Origin: Trichobilharzia szidati
Lineage: Eukaryota; Platyhelminthes; Trematoda; Strigeidida; Schistosomatidae
NCBI GenBank assembly: GCA_944472155.2
Contig: OX235273.1
Coordinates: 80,470,793 to 80,534,792 of the forward strand
DNA length: 64,000 bases
Direction of reading: 5' to 3'
Shown here: one piece after another, positions 1 to 11,909 of the stretch
How positions within the stretch are numbered: the first letter of the stretch is position 1
Layout of the letters: the number at the start of each line of letters is the position of its first letter
The notes under the pieces: generated by a model
Seen by the model: the letters and a program-made list of their open reading frames with translations, nothing else
Databases searched by the model: none
What the model was told of the DNA's origin: nothing
Translations under genes and position numbers: made by a program

Positions 1-179
1 TATCGATTTTCACAAAGACTCTAACGTCTCATGAGAACCCACGGTGAATAAAAACAAACGTCAAACTCACCTTAAGTTACTTTACTTTTGAAAAGGCCAC
101 CACTCATTGTCCAATAGTCTCTGAATTTCGAAAAAAAGGCAGAAATTAGAGGCTGGACTTATCCGGCATGTTAGTTGAA

Positions 180-555
180 ATTTCGCTCGGCAAATTTGTT
201 TTGTCAATAGTTTTTAATAAAATTTTGTTGTATGTTTTCTGGATTGATAGGAATTCTTATTTCCTGGCTAGTTATGTTGGTGTCTGCGTCATTTAATCTG
301 ACTGCGACACACTTAGCATATTGGTTGTAATGATTAGTATTTCATGCTGAATGCGTCAAAACATCTCTACAATGAAGAAGATGGGGTAGTTGGGGGGTAA
401 TGTCATCTACACAAATAGTTTATTTCTTGTAGAAGCTGCAGCTTTCGACATAGTGTCATTCAATGAAGACTACGTCAAAATGTGGCTATTTTCGTGTGAA
501 GAACAGTACTATTTTACAAAAGAATGCTATCAGTACATGGGAATCACCTACAAAT
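180..555. repeat. Left arm of a diverged inverted duplication
   Basis: This stretch recurs in reverse orientation at 2598-3000. The match starts near the shared AATAAAATT block, passes through a signal-peptide-like reading frame and a shared block (TAATGTCATCTACACAAATA), and ends in a frame with the pattern TKE-YQY. By eye the two arms agree at roughly three quarters of positions. The arms include both apparent coding and intron-like sequence, so this is a duplicated genomic segment rather than only a conserved exon. The intervening DNA is not recognisably part of the match. Confidence 0.6.
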
Positions 556-825
556 GCCAACAGAACATAAAACCAATGTGTAAACGAATGGCTATGGAAC
601 TGCAATCCAACATAACCGACTAACATGGGCGAAAATGACCTTTGAGCGTCTCACTCCATCAGTGACCTTGAGCATGCGGGATAATTTCAGCCAAATTAGA
701 CGTCACGTACAAGGTCATCGGTGGATTGAGACGCTCAAAGGTTATTTTCGTCATGTTAGTCGGCCATGTTGGATTGCAGTTCCGTATCTGTTCGTCTACA
801 CATTGGTTTTTCTGTTTATCCAGCA
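556..825. repeat. Long imperfect hairpin
   Basis: About 115 bp (556-670) returns as an imperfect reverse complement at 710-825, with a loop of about 40 nt. Blocks such as GGAACTGCAATCCAACAT and GACCGACTAACATGG-like sequence on the left are mirrored on the right. It could be a foldback or MITE-like insertion between the coding-looking blocks on either side. Open frames reading through it are therefore probably not protein coding. No clear target duplication was found. Confidence 0.6.
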
Positions 826-1000
826 GTTATTCACAACTTATTTTGATGCACATTGTTCACAAATGTTGCGTTTCACTTCATTATTGTTTCCGTTTCTGTT
901 AAAATTAGTTATTTTGTCTGTTTCAAAAGTTTTTACCACCAGGTCAGTGCATTCGTTTCGTTGTTATTGTTTCATCCCTTGCATTCATGCATGGTTTCAG

Positions 1001-1309
1001 TGTTTTAGTTGTTTTTCAGATATTAATGAATTAGTACTATGTAGGAATTTTGGAGATTATGCACGTGAACATGTTTGGGAGGCAGAAGCCATTGTTTTCA
1101 GTTTATTTTTGGTTGCCGTTATTGTTGCTGGCTCAATTGGTTACTTAATATGTAGGAATCTGCAAAAAAATGTCTTTCACGTTCATGTTTACAGAAGGCA
1201 ACAATCTACGAGTGAATCTGGTAAAGAGAGCACGATCAGGGTTGATATTAGCAAAGTTTTCGAAGAACAAATTAAACCTAGAGAATTTAGAACCTGGTTT
1301 GAAGTTTAA
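1001..1309 (+). CDS. Putative terminal exon: cysteines, one membrane span, charged tail
   Basis: After a good acceptor (ATGGTTTCAG at 991-1000) the frame runs 102 codons to TAA at 1307-1309. It begins CFSCFSDINELVLC, then has one strong hydrophobic segment (AIVFSLFLVAVIVAGSIGYL) and a polar, basic tail of about 50 residues. That fits the end of a type I membrane protein: outside cysteines, a span, a cytoplasmic tail. No family is recognised. Upstream exons are uncertain because of the hairpin at 556-825. Confidence 0.35.
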   Translation, partial: CFSCFSDINELVLCRNFGDYAREHVWEAEAIVFSLFLVAVIVAGSIGYLICRNLQKNVFHVHVYRRQQSTSESGKESTIRVDISKVFEEQIKPREFRTWFEV

Positions 1310-2597
1310 AAAGCTTTGAAGCTTTTTGACAAGGTGTCTGTTGTCAGCAAAAAAATCAGATATATTGTGAGAGAATCAAAACCAAGCAAGGATGAGCCAC
1401 ATGTGAAGTATGAATGTATGGTGTTTGTATGTACTTTTGGAAGCAAAATTAGGAAGCAATAGGAAATCCCTAAATGATTGTTAATGCCTAGTGTACTAGA
1501 TCGAAACGCACGAACTAGGACTGCCTGTAGTAAACGCGGTATTAACAACCATTTTATTTGTTTCAAAACGATTTGAAAAGCGGATTACATACGATGATCT
1601 GGTGAGTGTTCGGTAAGAATTTAACTAGCAAGAATTACGTCTCGGATTTTGGCCTACAATCGGTGGTTTTTTCGAAGTTACAACAACCTGAGAAGCTGAT
1701 TATTATTCGAGGTGAAAAAATTGGCTCGTTGCAAATTGCCTGTTTCAGTTCAAATAATGAAATTCCTATTTTTCGGATGCTTGTGATTTCTCCGTGGCTA
1801 TAAACACTGTTGCACATGATTTTTAAGAAAACTTTAAATAAATTTTCCTTGAACCAATGGTCTTCTGTTTCTTGGCGAAGCATCTATTGAGACGATTTGG
1901 TAGCAATGTAAATGTTCTGTGATTGAGAATTGTAGTCATTGTGTTTCGGATTTATATCGCGCATCTAATTGCTATAACCCTATGGATAAAGCTTTTTCCT
2001 CATTATGATATATAGAAACCATAAGCACACTGCCTTCGGTTGATGAGGATAACAATGACATATAATGCAACCTAGATATTCGATCGTGACACTGCATCTG
2101 TACTACTTCAGGTTAATGGAAAATTCAGGAAGAATTCATCACCACTATTGGTGATCAAAAACATTGCAGCATTAAGTTTACAGTGCCAGTGAGAATGGCA
2201 TAACAGACAGTAGATTGATAGTAATAGAGCTGACTAGATTCAGTTCTCATAATCGACACAATCCATGTGTATAATAATACTATACACTGAATTAATGCAC
2301 TAAGTGACACAGTAAGGAAATTTAAACGAGTGATTGCCTTCTCCACTGCACTGCACTTGCAATAATCATGACAACCACCTACGTTTGCTAGCCAAGCAGT
2401 TAGCTAAGCACACAATTGTGCACAATATTAATAAAGTTGAGATATAGTTCATACATTGAGTCCACATAACTCATATTACGCTACACCAAACGGTGCAAAT
2501 ATACATGAAATCCACTTGGAAATAACCTCTCAACTTACGATAATTCCTGTCCAAACACACATACGGTGAGACACATCTACATGATTACTTCTATTCC
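1310..2597. other. No assignable feature
   Basis: AT-rich DNA with short ORFs on both strands. A 63-codon minus-strand frame at 2155-2346 is hydrophobic and could belong to the inverted copy of the gene at 232-1309, but I cannot support a model. Confidence 0.4.
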
Positions 2598-3000
2598 CAC
2601 AGAAGCTTCTGTTAGCATTTACAGGTGATTTCCAAGTACTGATAGAATTCTTTTGTCAAAAAGGACTCTTCTTCACATGGATAATAGGCTGAATTAATAT
2701 CCTGAGACGTGAAGTCTCAATTTAATGATACCATGCGGAAAGGTGCAGCATCTAAATAAAGTAGACTATTTGTGTAGATGACATTACCCTTCAGCTATCC
2801 TCTATTTCTCATCATAGCGATATTTTGCTACAGTTCGCATGAAACACTGATCGTTGCAACCAATATGCCAGGGAGTGTCGCAGTCAGATTACATGACGCG
2901 GACACCAAAATAACTGGCCAGAAAATAGGAATTCCCATTAATCCAGACAACATATAACACAATTTTATTAAAAATTATTGACAGTGAAATTTTAACAGCT
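2598..3000. repeat. Right arm of the inverted duplication
   Basis: Read on the minus strand this matches 180-555. It has an ATG at 2953-2951 opening MLSGLMGIPIFWPVIL (compare MFSGLIGILISWLV) and a second segment with CEEESFLTKEFYQYLEIT (compare CEEQYYFTKECYQYMGIT). Several in-frame stops make this copy look decayed. The conserved signal-like start and cysteine block suggest both arms descend from exons of one secreted-protein family. Confidence 0.55.
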
Positions 3001-4962
3001 GTTCTAGAACGTGAAATTTAACGTCTACCGAGAACACTTATTATTTGCATTTAAATGGGATCAAATTTTTGATAATTTTCAACACTTATGATTATGAAGA
3101 TTGTTTTCTTCTATTTTATATAATTCATTTTCACCACCGAAATTCCTACAGCCATAAACGAAGCTTTACAAATTTTAAATCTCTGGAAAAATGTCCGTTA
3201 TAACAAGCAGAAAACGAAATCCCTCATCTCGTTGGAGATGCTCTTTTGGGCAGATACACTCACTTTGCGAAGAATTAAATCACTGTACGTTTTGTAAACA
3301 GCAGTCATTTTCTCACAAATTACTTCATTACGGTAATCTCAATGACGAAAATTAATCTGCCACAATCGGTGCCCATTCCTTTCCTTTGATGCTTTCGCAC
3401 CTGAAACAATGAAGTTGAGGCCTTATTTCCTAGCGAAATTTGTTCAGTAGACAGTCTATTTACGCGACGATAAATGGTTACTTTATTTGTGATGGTTGTG
3501 TGTCAACTATTGAAATATAATTATGCTTTATTTGATCTAATCGACAATGCTCAAACTTTTTACTGGAATCGGTTGTTGTTGCTGTTAGGCATTATAAGTA
3601 TGGATTTTGATGCTCCTACAAGCAATGTACCGGGTAGAGCACCGCGTCAGGAGACAGTTACAACTGTACTAATAACTCTCTCAGGCTTCAGAGAGAGTAT
3701 TAGACTAAACGAATTTGAGGCTTCTTAAGTAGGTAAGTATATTAAGACTTGCTCAATAATTAAGGGCACAATATTTTCTGGTGAATAACAGATTCATGGG
3801 CTAGTAGATTATGTGTTGGAAAATTGAGGGACGACAATATTCTTCCATCTAACCCGTCCACTATAGAAATTTCACAACATTAAGACCTTTTATATATAGG
3901 ACGATACTTATTTTGGCACTGAGATCTAACAGAGAACTCTCTCTCATTTTTTGGCATTATTTTGCTGCACAAAAATCGTTCGGATTTCTTGACATCTGGG
4001 AAATGATCAGAGTTATCTGTGACAAGAGCGAGCGCAGGTGATTTCTGAGTTGTTCGACAAACGCTACAACTAATTGTGAAGTGCGGTATTTTTGCTTTGT
4101 CGTTATCATATTTATTTTGAGGTGATTTAGCCTAGTATTGGTGAGAACAAACCACTTACTGGTGTTTTCAAAAGGTTGTAAGAGAAGAAACGTCACCATG
4201 GAAGAATTGACTTACAAAATAGTAACCGTTACAAGCGTAGCAATGTAGGCTTATATGGCGATAAAAGTAAATTCAGTTTGCCTAAAGTCACTAGAATAGT
4301 GATATAAAAATGAATCACACACAATTTTGCTTTGATCTAGTTGCTCCTAACAACTAGATAATGGAGCAATAATAGTACAATTTCACCGTTACGAAATTCA
4401 TGTGCATAAATGGAGAGTTGGAAAATTATAATAGTGAACAACCATAGAGGAATATAAATACCATCATAATTTTCCTTCGAGTAATTCTCAATGAATGCTA
4501 TTGCTTGCATAAAGGATTGCAGATAAACAAACTGATCAGAGAAAATTGATTCAAGCTCCACAGACTCATTTCATACTTCAAACCTCCTAGTGTGTTCTAG
4601 TACATCTTCCAATACAAAAAATATTCCTCATCTAACTTGAGTATGTTTCCTAATAACGTATGACTAAAATCCGTTCACTGAAGTTTCTGGAGATTTCTCA
4701 CAACCAGTGAAGTGACTTGTTCTACGAAGCGCATTGTCAGTGTGGTTGAAGAATGAACTATCAATTCATGGTTGTTTACTCAAAACCAACTCCATATTTT
4801 GGCGGGAGTCTCCGATGCTGCAGTCATCGTTCCATCGTACGCTGTTCGTTAGAAGGCGGAAAAAATACTATGAGAAACTTTGTGTATGATAACCTTATGG
4901 TCAGTTCCATATTGGTGCAAGAATAAAGGATTCTTGAGTCACCAATCTGCGTTGGTTATTGC
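3001..4962. other. No assignable feature
   Basis: AT-rich, mostly short ORFs. An 84-codon plus frame at 3474-3728 begins with a hydrophobic stretch, and a 74-codon minus frame lies at 4337-4561. Neither has a recognisable motif, and splice signals are not convincing. Confidence 0.4.
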
Positions 4963-5200
4963 TCATTGTTGCTGAAGGTATTCTAAGGACAGCGTTAAGT
5001 CCAGTGTAGTTAGACCTGGACACTGACATGCATGTTTGCGTGGTGTTTCAATGTTAACGAATGTCAAATATCCTTTGGAAAGGCTATTGGGGTCCACCTC
5101 ACGTATCTCTTTACCGTTCATCATAAATGGTTCTTCATCCTTGCTCCAACCAATATAAACTTTCCTCTTGAACATACACCCATTATAGTAAATTTCAGCC
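4963..5200 (-). CDS. Possible host exon, unidentified
   Basis: A minus-strand frame of about 80 residues reads like real protein: it contains AEIYYNGCMFKRKVYIGW and then KDEEPFMMNGKEIREVD. It ends at a TGA near 4963. The frame is open back to about 5205, where GAAGCAAG could be an acceptor. No family is recognised and no partner exons were found, so this is a coding-potential call only. Confidence 0.28.
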
Positions 5201-5568
5201 GCATATATAACAATCTTGCTTCATAGTACGACTGACCTTTTATTTTCTCCACTTTTCTTTAAGGCCAGGCTCTCGCTGGTTATATCTCTCTAAAATTACC
5301 AGGGATTCCACTGTGAGACGCGAAAATGAAGGCACACGCAGTAGGCGATGTTATCATGTAAACTGTATATACCTCAAGATGTAGCTATTGTGTATGCTTC
5401 ATAGACAGTGTCAGAGAAATTGATAGAGCTCCTTAGTTGCATCCCTTTGGAAGAATACTACACTCTCTCTATACATAAAGACCTTTGTTGCGGGAAAATG
5501 TTATATTTAGACTTCATTGCTGCCATAAAACGACTTAAACTCATAAAAATAAAAATCAATGAATTCTT

Positions 5569-6057
5569 ACGAGTTGATCATGGATTGATATCAGTTAGAG
5601 AACCATTGACAACCAGGGAGTACTGCCAGACAGCTGCTGTTTCATCCTAGTTTGGGAATTATCGGCAGCATGCACCCACTGGGATTCGAACCCAGGACCT
5701 TCCGGTTACAAGGCAAGCTCGTATACCATTCAGCCACTGGGACCCGAATTCAGTGGCTCATGAATTCTAACTTCTACCAATTCGTGATTTAGCGCGACCT
5801 CAACCATTGGTAGAAGTTAGAATTCATGAACCATTGAATCGGGTCCCAGTGGCTGAATGATATACGAGCTTGCCTTGTAACCGGAAGGTCCTGGGTTCGA
5901 ATCTCAGTGGGTGCGTGCTGCCGATAATTCCCAAACTAGGATGAAACAGCAGCTGTCTGGCAGTACTCCCTGGTTTTCAATGGTTCTCTAACTGATATCA
6001 ATCCGTGATCAACTCGTAAAAAGCATAACTCACTCCAACAAACCAAACTATAGAAGA
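5569..6057. mobile_element. SINE-A (SM-alpha-like) foldback insertion in one 12-bp target duplication
   Basis: Two copies lie head to head. The left copy is minus and the right copy plus. Arms are 5567-5781 and 5806-6019, nearly perfect inverted repeats with a 24-nt spacer. Each has a tRNA-like head with pol III A box (AGTGGCTGAATGG) and B box (GGTTCGAATC) followed by a decayed hammerhead region. CAATGAATTCTT occurs at 5557-5568 and 6058-6069, so the pair came in as one insertion. The right copy has extra 3' sequence (6020-6057), probably the tail. The hammerhead core is lost here (CTGCCGATAATTCCC). Confidence 0.85.
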
Positions 6058-6069
6058 CAATGAATTCTT

Positions 6070-6983
6070 CACGATTATTGAAGTGAGCTCGAGTTTACAA
6101 TTTAATTCTACAGGAAACCATTTAGTTATAGTGCTTGGACAGCTTCCAGCTGTTTTCTGGTTGACTTCAGCAGGAAACAACTCTCATAATCTGTTTGTGA
6201 CTAACTATGCTACCAAACCGGAGCTTTGGCCCAACTACATGCTGACCATTTAACCCACCCAATCTGGTGACCAGGCTGCTTTTAACACTGCCCCAACTGC
6301 TGTAGGAAGAACACTAATCTACTGTGTGAGGAGAATATAAGGATAAACAATCACACCACATCATATCAACCACACTGCTGTTTTATAAGGGTCCAGTTTT
6401 TCACAGTGGTACCCAGTCAGCACGGACAAATAAACTGTACGTTGAAGGTGAGGTGGCTGAGATTCACTTGATTTCACTGAAACCTTGATCCCCTACTATA
6501 TACTGCCTTCAAGTTCTAGCGAAATAAAAGGCATCCTAGAAGATTTCGAAATAGTTAAGGACTGCCGTTTAACCCTCAGGTATAAACGTTTCTGAAAGGA
6601 TGATCTTACTTAAAAGGATTGACTTTAAGATCTTTCAACCACATGTTAATTCCCTGAAAAATCCCCAAAACTTCAAAATATCCAACACTAATCGCCGCAA
6701 ATACATTTTGTAGTTTTTTCGCATTTAAGGATCTGTACAAAATAACAGTACCGCTGGAAGACACATTTAATAATCATTGATTAATATAAGTATTCCAAGT
6801 CAAGCCATTTATGCAATATTTTTAAAATTTCCTCTGGTATAATAAAGGACTTACGAACCTGATGTCTGCTTACAAACTTGATCTGTAGATTTTTTTAGGC
6901 TAACGGCTTGGAGGCCTAATATTAGTTTAATTGCATCACATTCTTTTAAGGTCGCACCCGAAGGTCATTCATCGCGGTGATAT
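6070..6983. other. Intergenic DNA upstream of PP1
   Basis: No repeat or gene is recognised. It must hold the PP1 promoter and 5' UTR, but I see no decisive core element. The last 50 bases before the ATG are GC-richer than the rest. Confidence 0.4.
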
Positions 6984-8154
<1,171 letters not shown>

Positions 8155-8332
8155 ATTCCATATAAAAGCTTTTTGTGAGTAATGGATTTCGAAAACCGTT
8201 ACTTCATTGTGTATTCGTATTTTGGTTATTCATTATTCACTGTACAGCTATCAGGCGATAAAGATTTGTATGTCTAATGAGAATATGTTATATTTTGGGT
8301 GATCATCACTTCGTCCTTTTTAAATGATAACG

Positions 8333-8338
8333 AATAAA
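8333..8338 (+). terminator. Candidate poly(A) signal of PP1
   Basis: AATAAA about 180 bp after the PP1 stop. A second AATAAA at 8617-8622 is an alternative. No transcript evidence separates them. Confidence 0.4.
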
Positions 8339-8845
8339 TTTCTATCAATCACTAATTACAGATTTCATGTCCATTTTTAGTATACTTTATGTTTAAGACA
8401 TGAAGTTTCTAGGTTATTCTGACATTTTATCCTGCCCAGTGTCAAGTGATGTACAGTCATGTTAACTCCTACTTATCACTATTTATCACTGTACAATAAT
8501 TTTCATATGTTGTATTTTACCATCGTAGGCGCCGCATCTTCATTGTATTTAACTCATTTAATAGCCGATTAACACATCATGTTATCTGTTAATTACTTAC
8601 TAAAAGTGCTTGTATAAATAAATATTCGGAAAGTTTTTGTCTTGAGTTATGTTTCTTCTTGTTCAAGTTCCGAACCCAGAAAAGTTTGGCTTTTCGTTTT
8701 TAGCTACTGGCATAGCTTAAAAACAAATTAGCCAGTTATCACAAGTTGAAAATAATTCTGTTTCCTTAGGCTGTCCCACACTGTATGTTTTGGTATTTGG
8801 TGTCCAATGTCTCTCTTCTGGTCAAAAGAGAAAATTTTCGTTTTC

Positions 8846-8848
<3 letters not shown>

Positions 8849-8882
<34 letters not shown>
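8849..8882. repeat. (TA)n microsatellite
   Basis: About 16 uninterrupted TA units. A long ORF across it is a repeat artefact. Confidence 0.9.
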
Positions 8883-8884
<2 letters not shown>

Positions 8885-9149
8885 ACCATTTTTATAATGA
8901 AATAGCCCTATGGTTGGTTCTCTTGCCAGACAGTTTTTCCTTAGTTCTTTTTTTAGGATCAGATGTCTTGATGTAACGGTCATCAGTGAATTCTCATTTA
9001 ACAGACTAACAGTGTTACTTGTAGCTAAGTAATCAATGATACTGATTTTATGATCAGACTATGCTTTTAGGCGTAATCACTACCTTAATATGAACTGTAC
9101 TCTTGCTGATTCGAACTTCCCCACTTTGGGACTGAGTGCATGGTTTCAC

Positions 9150-9872
9150 TAAAAGTGAATGCATCTGCTCTATTGAGACCAACTTTGAGTCATATCACCA
9201 ATTTCCTCCAGCAGCCATTGGTTCTTGGCGTTCCAAGGACTCCAACCTCCCTACGTGACTCAAACTAACTGCTGAAGATTTCATCAACTAATGCCATGTT
9301 TTCGTTTAACCACCACTAGCTCTTTTTCCAACCTGATCTTATGTTAGCTAATATTGCCCATCGGGAAAGGCAATGGCTGGACATGTGTAACACATGTACC
9401 TAGCTATTTCAATCGATGTACCTTCACAGCCTCGTTGATTGACTTTCCCTCCTTACCTAACACTCGACACCTAATATGGGGATAGCAATTGGGCCCTATG
9501 TTAAAGTATAAATTACTTTATTTGTGACTTCAAAGTCAGAAACTTGTGTGAGTACCTTGATATGATTATGAACAATAAATTGTTCTCGAAACTTCATCAG
9601 TAAACATTACTGTATAACACTGTGAGACTTAATCACAATAAATTTTATCCATAATTAACTTGACACCTAACCTCAATAATACTCACCCTCATACTACCTA
9701 ACACTGGATATAGGGAGCAGACATTTATGTTCAAAGGTAGCTAGCCTTTTCATATCTTCCACTTTCAATAGCCATTCCTCACAGCCATAAAGGAGGACGG
9801 AGCGAACTGGTGCGCAGTCAACATGTCCTCTGGTCGATAGCCGGATATCGCGTCTACACCATTTTGGGAACT
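9150..9872 (-). mobile_element. RTE-1 LINE, 5'-truncated 3' end, interrupted
   Basis: Minus-strand RTE-1 sequence from the C-terminal coding region to the 3' end. It matches the same part of the copies at 17.9-21.6 and 22.5-23.8 kb, including the segment that encodes YLG and LRWLGH elsewhere. It is frameshifted. A 187-bp insertion (9475-9661) splits it. Confidence 0.8.
9475..9661. mobile_element. 187-bp insertion with a 9-bp target duplication
   Basis: GACACCTAA occurs at 9466-9474 and 9662-9670, and RTE-1 homology resumes across the second copy. The inserted DNA is AT-rich and has no ORF. I found no terminal inverted repeat, tRNA-like box or poly(A) tail. Nine-base duplications fit some DNA transposons (Merlin, Mutator) as well as LINE-driven insertions, so the class stays open. 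Confidence 0.65.
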
Positions 9873-9902
9873 AATGCTTGCTGGCGTGGTGGGTCTTTCC
9901 AG

Positions 9903-11909
9903 TATCAGAAGTCAATGGTGGTAAAGTAAGTGCCTCTGAAGTTTTAATTTCACTCATTTCCAATTTCAGCAACTTAACTACCTGGTACCAATCTGTGCAT
10001 CAGGCACTTGTCAGGCATTCATTGTCACACAATGAGTCTGTGCAAGTCTATGGTACTACTTGATTGTACAGGTCGTTGTATTTGAATGAGACTGAGAAAT
10101 GAATGCTGTATTCCATCACTGCGTGTGAATCTGTACTGAAAGTGACAACTAAACAATACACTGAAATTAACTGATTTTATAGGAATCTTTATGTTCTCTG
10201 GTGACGTATCTGGCAACACGAGCAACGCTAGGTAGGATTGATGTACCTAGTTTCTTTGAATAACCGTATAGCTTTTTAGCCTTTGTACGATGACCTAGTA
10301 ATCGATGTTGCGGTGCCCAACTTTGATGTTAGGTTTTTGAGTAAATATGTTCACTTCATGTATTTTGTTTCACTACTTAAATGACTAATGTCTGAATAAC
10401 ATTCAAACAAGTGCATACACTGTTATGTTTTAATTGTACTTCATAGCATGGTTTTCAGAATATCTAGATTGTTTATTTTATTTAAAGCAGAAATGTGGTT
10501 CAGTATGTGCTCAAAGAGATGTTATTTCTGCTTTACCACTTTATAGATCAACGGTATGGTCAAAACTGTATTTTATTATTCGAAGAAGCTTACTGAAGCC
10601 ATTCAGTATTGGCATGCTGCAATGTTCAGCTAGTATATTATTGTGGTTAGCAAATGCATTAGGCTATATTCTCTAATAGCTCACTTTGCAAAAACGTCAG
10701 TTATTATCCAAATGTTTTCAAGCCAACTAGTTTTAGGAGCTATATTTCTTTAGTATGGTTGAAAATGATTAGTGTTTCATCCTAAACAAATAATTTCTTC
10801 AGTAAATCAGGTCACTATTGCTGATGTAAATAGTCGGATAAGTAGAGTTGCTGCATCAACGAATTACTTCAATATGGAATTGAAACAAACCTTAATCAGG
10901 TTCATGATACATGGAGTTGCACCTACAACATAAAAACTGATCCTACCATGGGGCTTCTGTAACTGCCGGCGGTGAATTTAGTTTTGGACATATATTCCAC
11001 TTTGCAAAAGTCGAGTGCAAATGATTTCCGCTTCTTGTAGTTGAAAGTGAAAAAGTGTCTATTCTGCATAATCTTAGAGGCCTAACTGATGTCTCCTTAA
11101 AGTCAGTCAATTTGCTGAAAAATCTCATTGATTGTGTTTCATCTGTACAAAGGACATGTTTTAGGTTAGGTTGGGTTTGTAGGGCCGATCGGCATTAATC
11201 TGCAAAATTAAAAAGTTAACGTGGCTGATTGTTTGTGAGAAACACATTTATACTGTTATACTCTGTAATCATCTGTAAGATTGTCAGACTTATCGCTGTA
11301 GTGTAAACTAAACACTACGCAATATCGACAGCTTTTAGTTTTTTATTGCAATAGATCCTAGTGTTCTTGTAAGCAGAAACAGAAGACTTATAATTACGAG
11401 GCGGTCGAGGTGATCACACTTCAGACAGACACATTGAAGGGAAATAAAATGGGAACATTGATATCAATAGCTGTAAAAAGTGCTACAAAGTTGTAAGGTG
11501 GCATAATAAAAGAATTGTAATATAATCCTCGATATATATATATATATATATATATATACCCACTATTTCGCTGAGGCCTCTGTTCTACTACAACTGATCG
11601 AAGTTTTCATAAACTTGAAGCATTTTGGTCTCTTTATGACATTTATCGTGTGCATTGCATTTGCTTCATTACTGCATCTCCCACTAAACCATCATTGCTA
11701 AAATAATACGGAATAACAATTCTTCTTACAAAATGTTGAATTTTTATGGTGATTAAAATCCTGGTATTGTCATTCAGGATATTGAAAAGCGTCTGTCAAC
11801 GTCTTCAATTAACTTAAATAGTCTTTATAAAGACAAAAGACAATGGATAGACATAGCAGAAGGTCAACCAGTAAAACTTGAATATACATTAACATACTGT
11901 TTTAAGTAA
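9903..11909 (+). CDS. Unidentified multi-exon gene, 3' part (five exons)
   Basis: Five coding-looking blocks with GT-AG borders join in compatible phases: 9903-10045, 10491-10553, 10811-10899, 11048-11144 and 11778-11909, stop TAA at 11907. Together they encode about 173 residues. Short samples are SEVNGGKVSASEVLISL, VTIADVNSRISRVA, LHNLRGLTDVSLKSVNLL and QWIDIAEGQPVKLEY. The composition suggests a mostly helical protein, perhaps coiled coil; I cannot name a family. The acceptors of exons three and four each lie 8 nt after an earlier AG, so those borders are less certain. The start is not visible: upstream lies the RTE-1 copy at 9150-9872, probably inside an intron. A candidate AATAAA sits near 12,064. 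Confidence 0.55.
11532..11560. repeat. (TA)n microsatellite
   Basis: TA repeat inside the last intron of the unidentified gene. Confidence 0.85.

Larger units (their letters stand above)
232..1309 (+). pseudogene. Candidate small secreted or type I membrane-protein gene, broken or incompletely modelled
   Basis: I do not recognise this gene. An ATG at 232 opens a frame starting MFSGLIGILISWLV, a plausible signal peptide, ending at TAA near 330. A second block (433-556, after TTCTTGTAG) encodes a cysteine-bearing segment with SCEEQYYFTKECYQYM. A last block (1001-1309) has one membrane span. A 270-bp hairpin at 556-825 lies between blocks two and three and may be an insertion. The first two blocks have a diverged inverted copy at 2598-3000. 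The joins are not proven; this could equally be unrelated ORFs or a decayed family member. Confidence 0.28.

Noticed and set aside
635..1000. N-terminal part of the long frame 635-1309 as protein
   Set aside because: Most of it lies in the 556-825 hairpin and an intron-like pyrimidine-rich stretch; only 1001-1309 is kept.
8785..8976. 63-codon ORF after PP1
   Set aside because: It reads through a (TA)n run giving repeated Tyr-Ile; an artefact.
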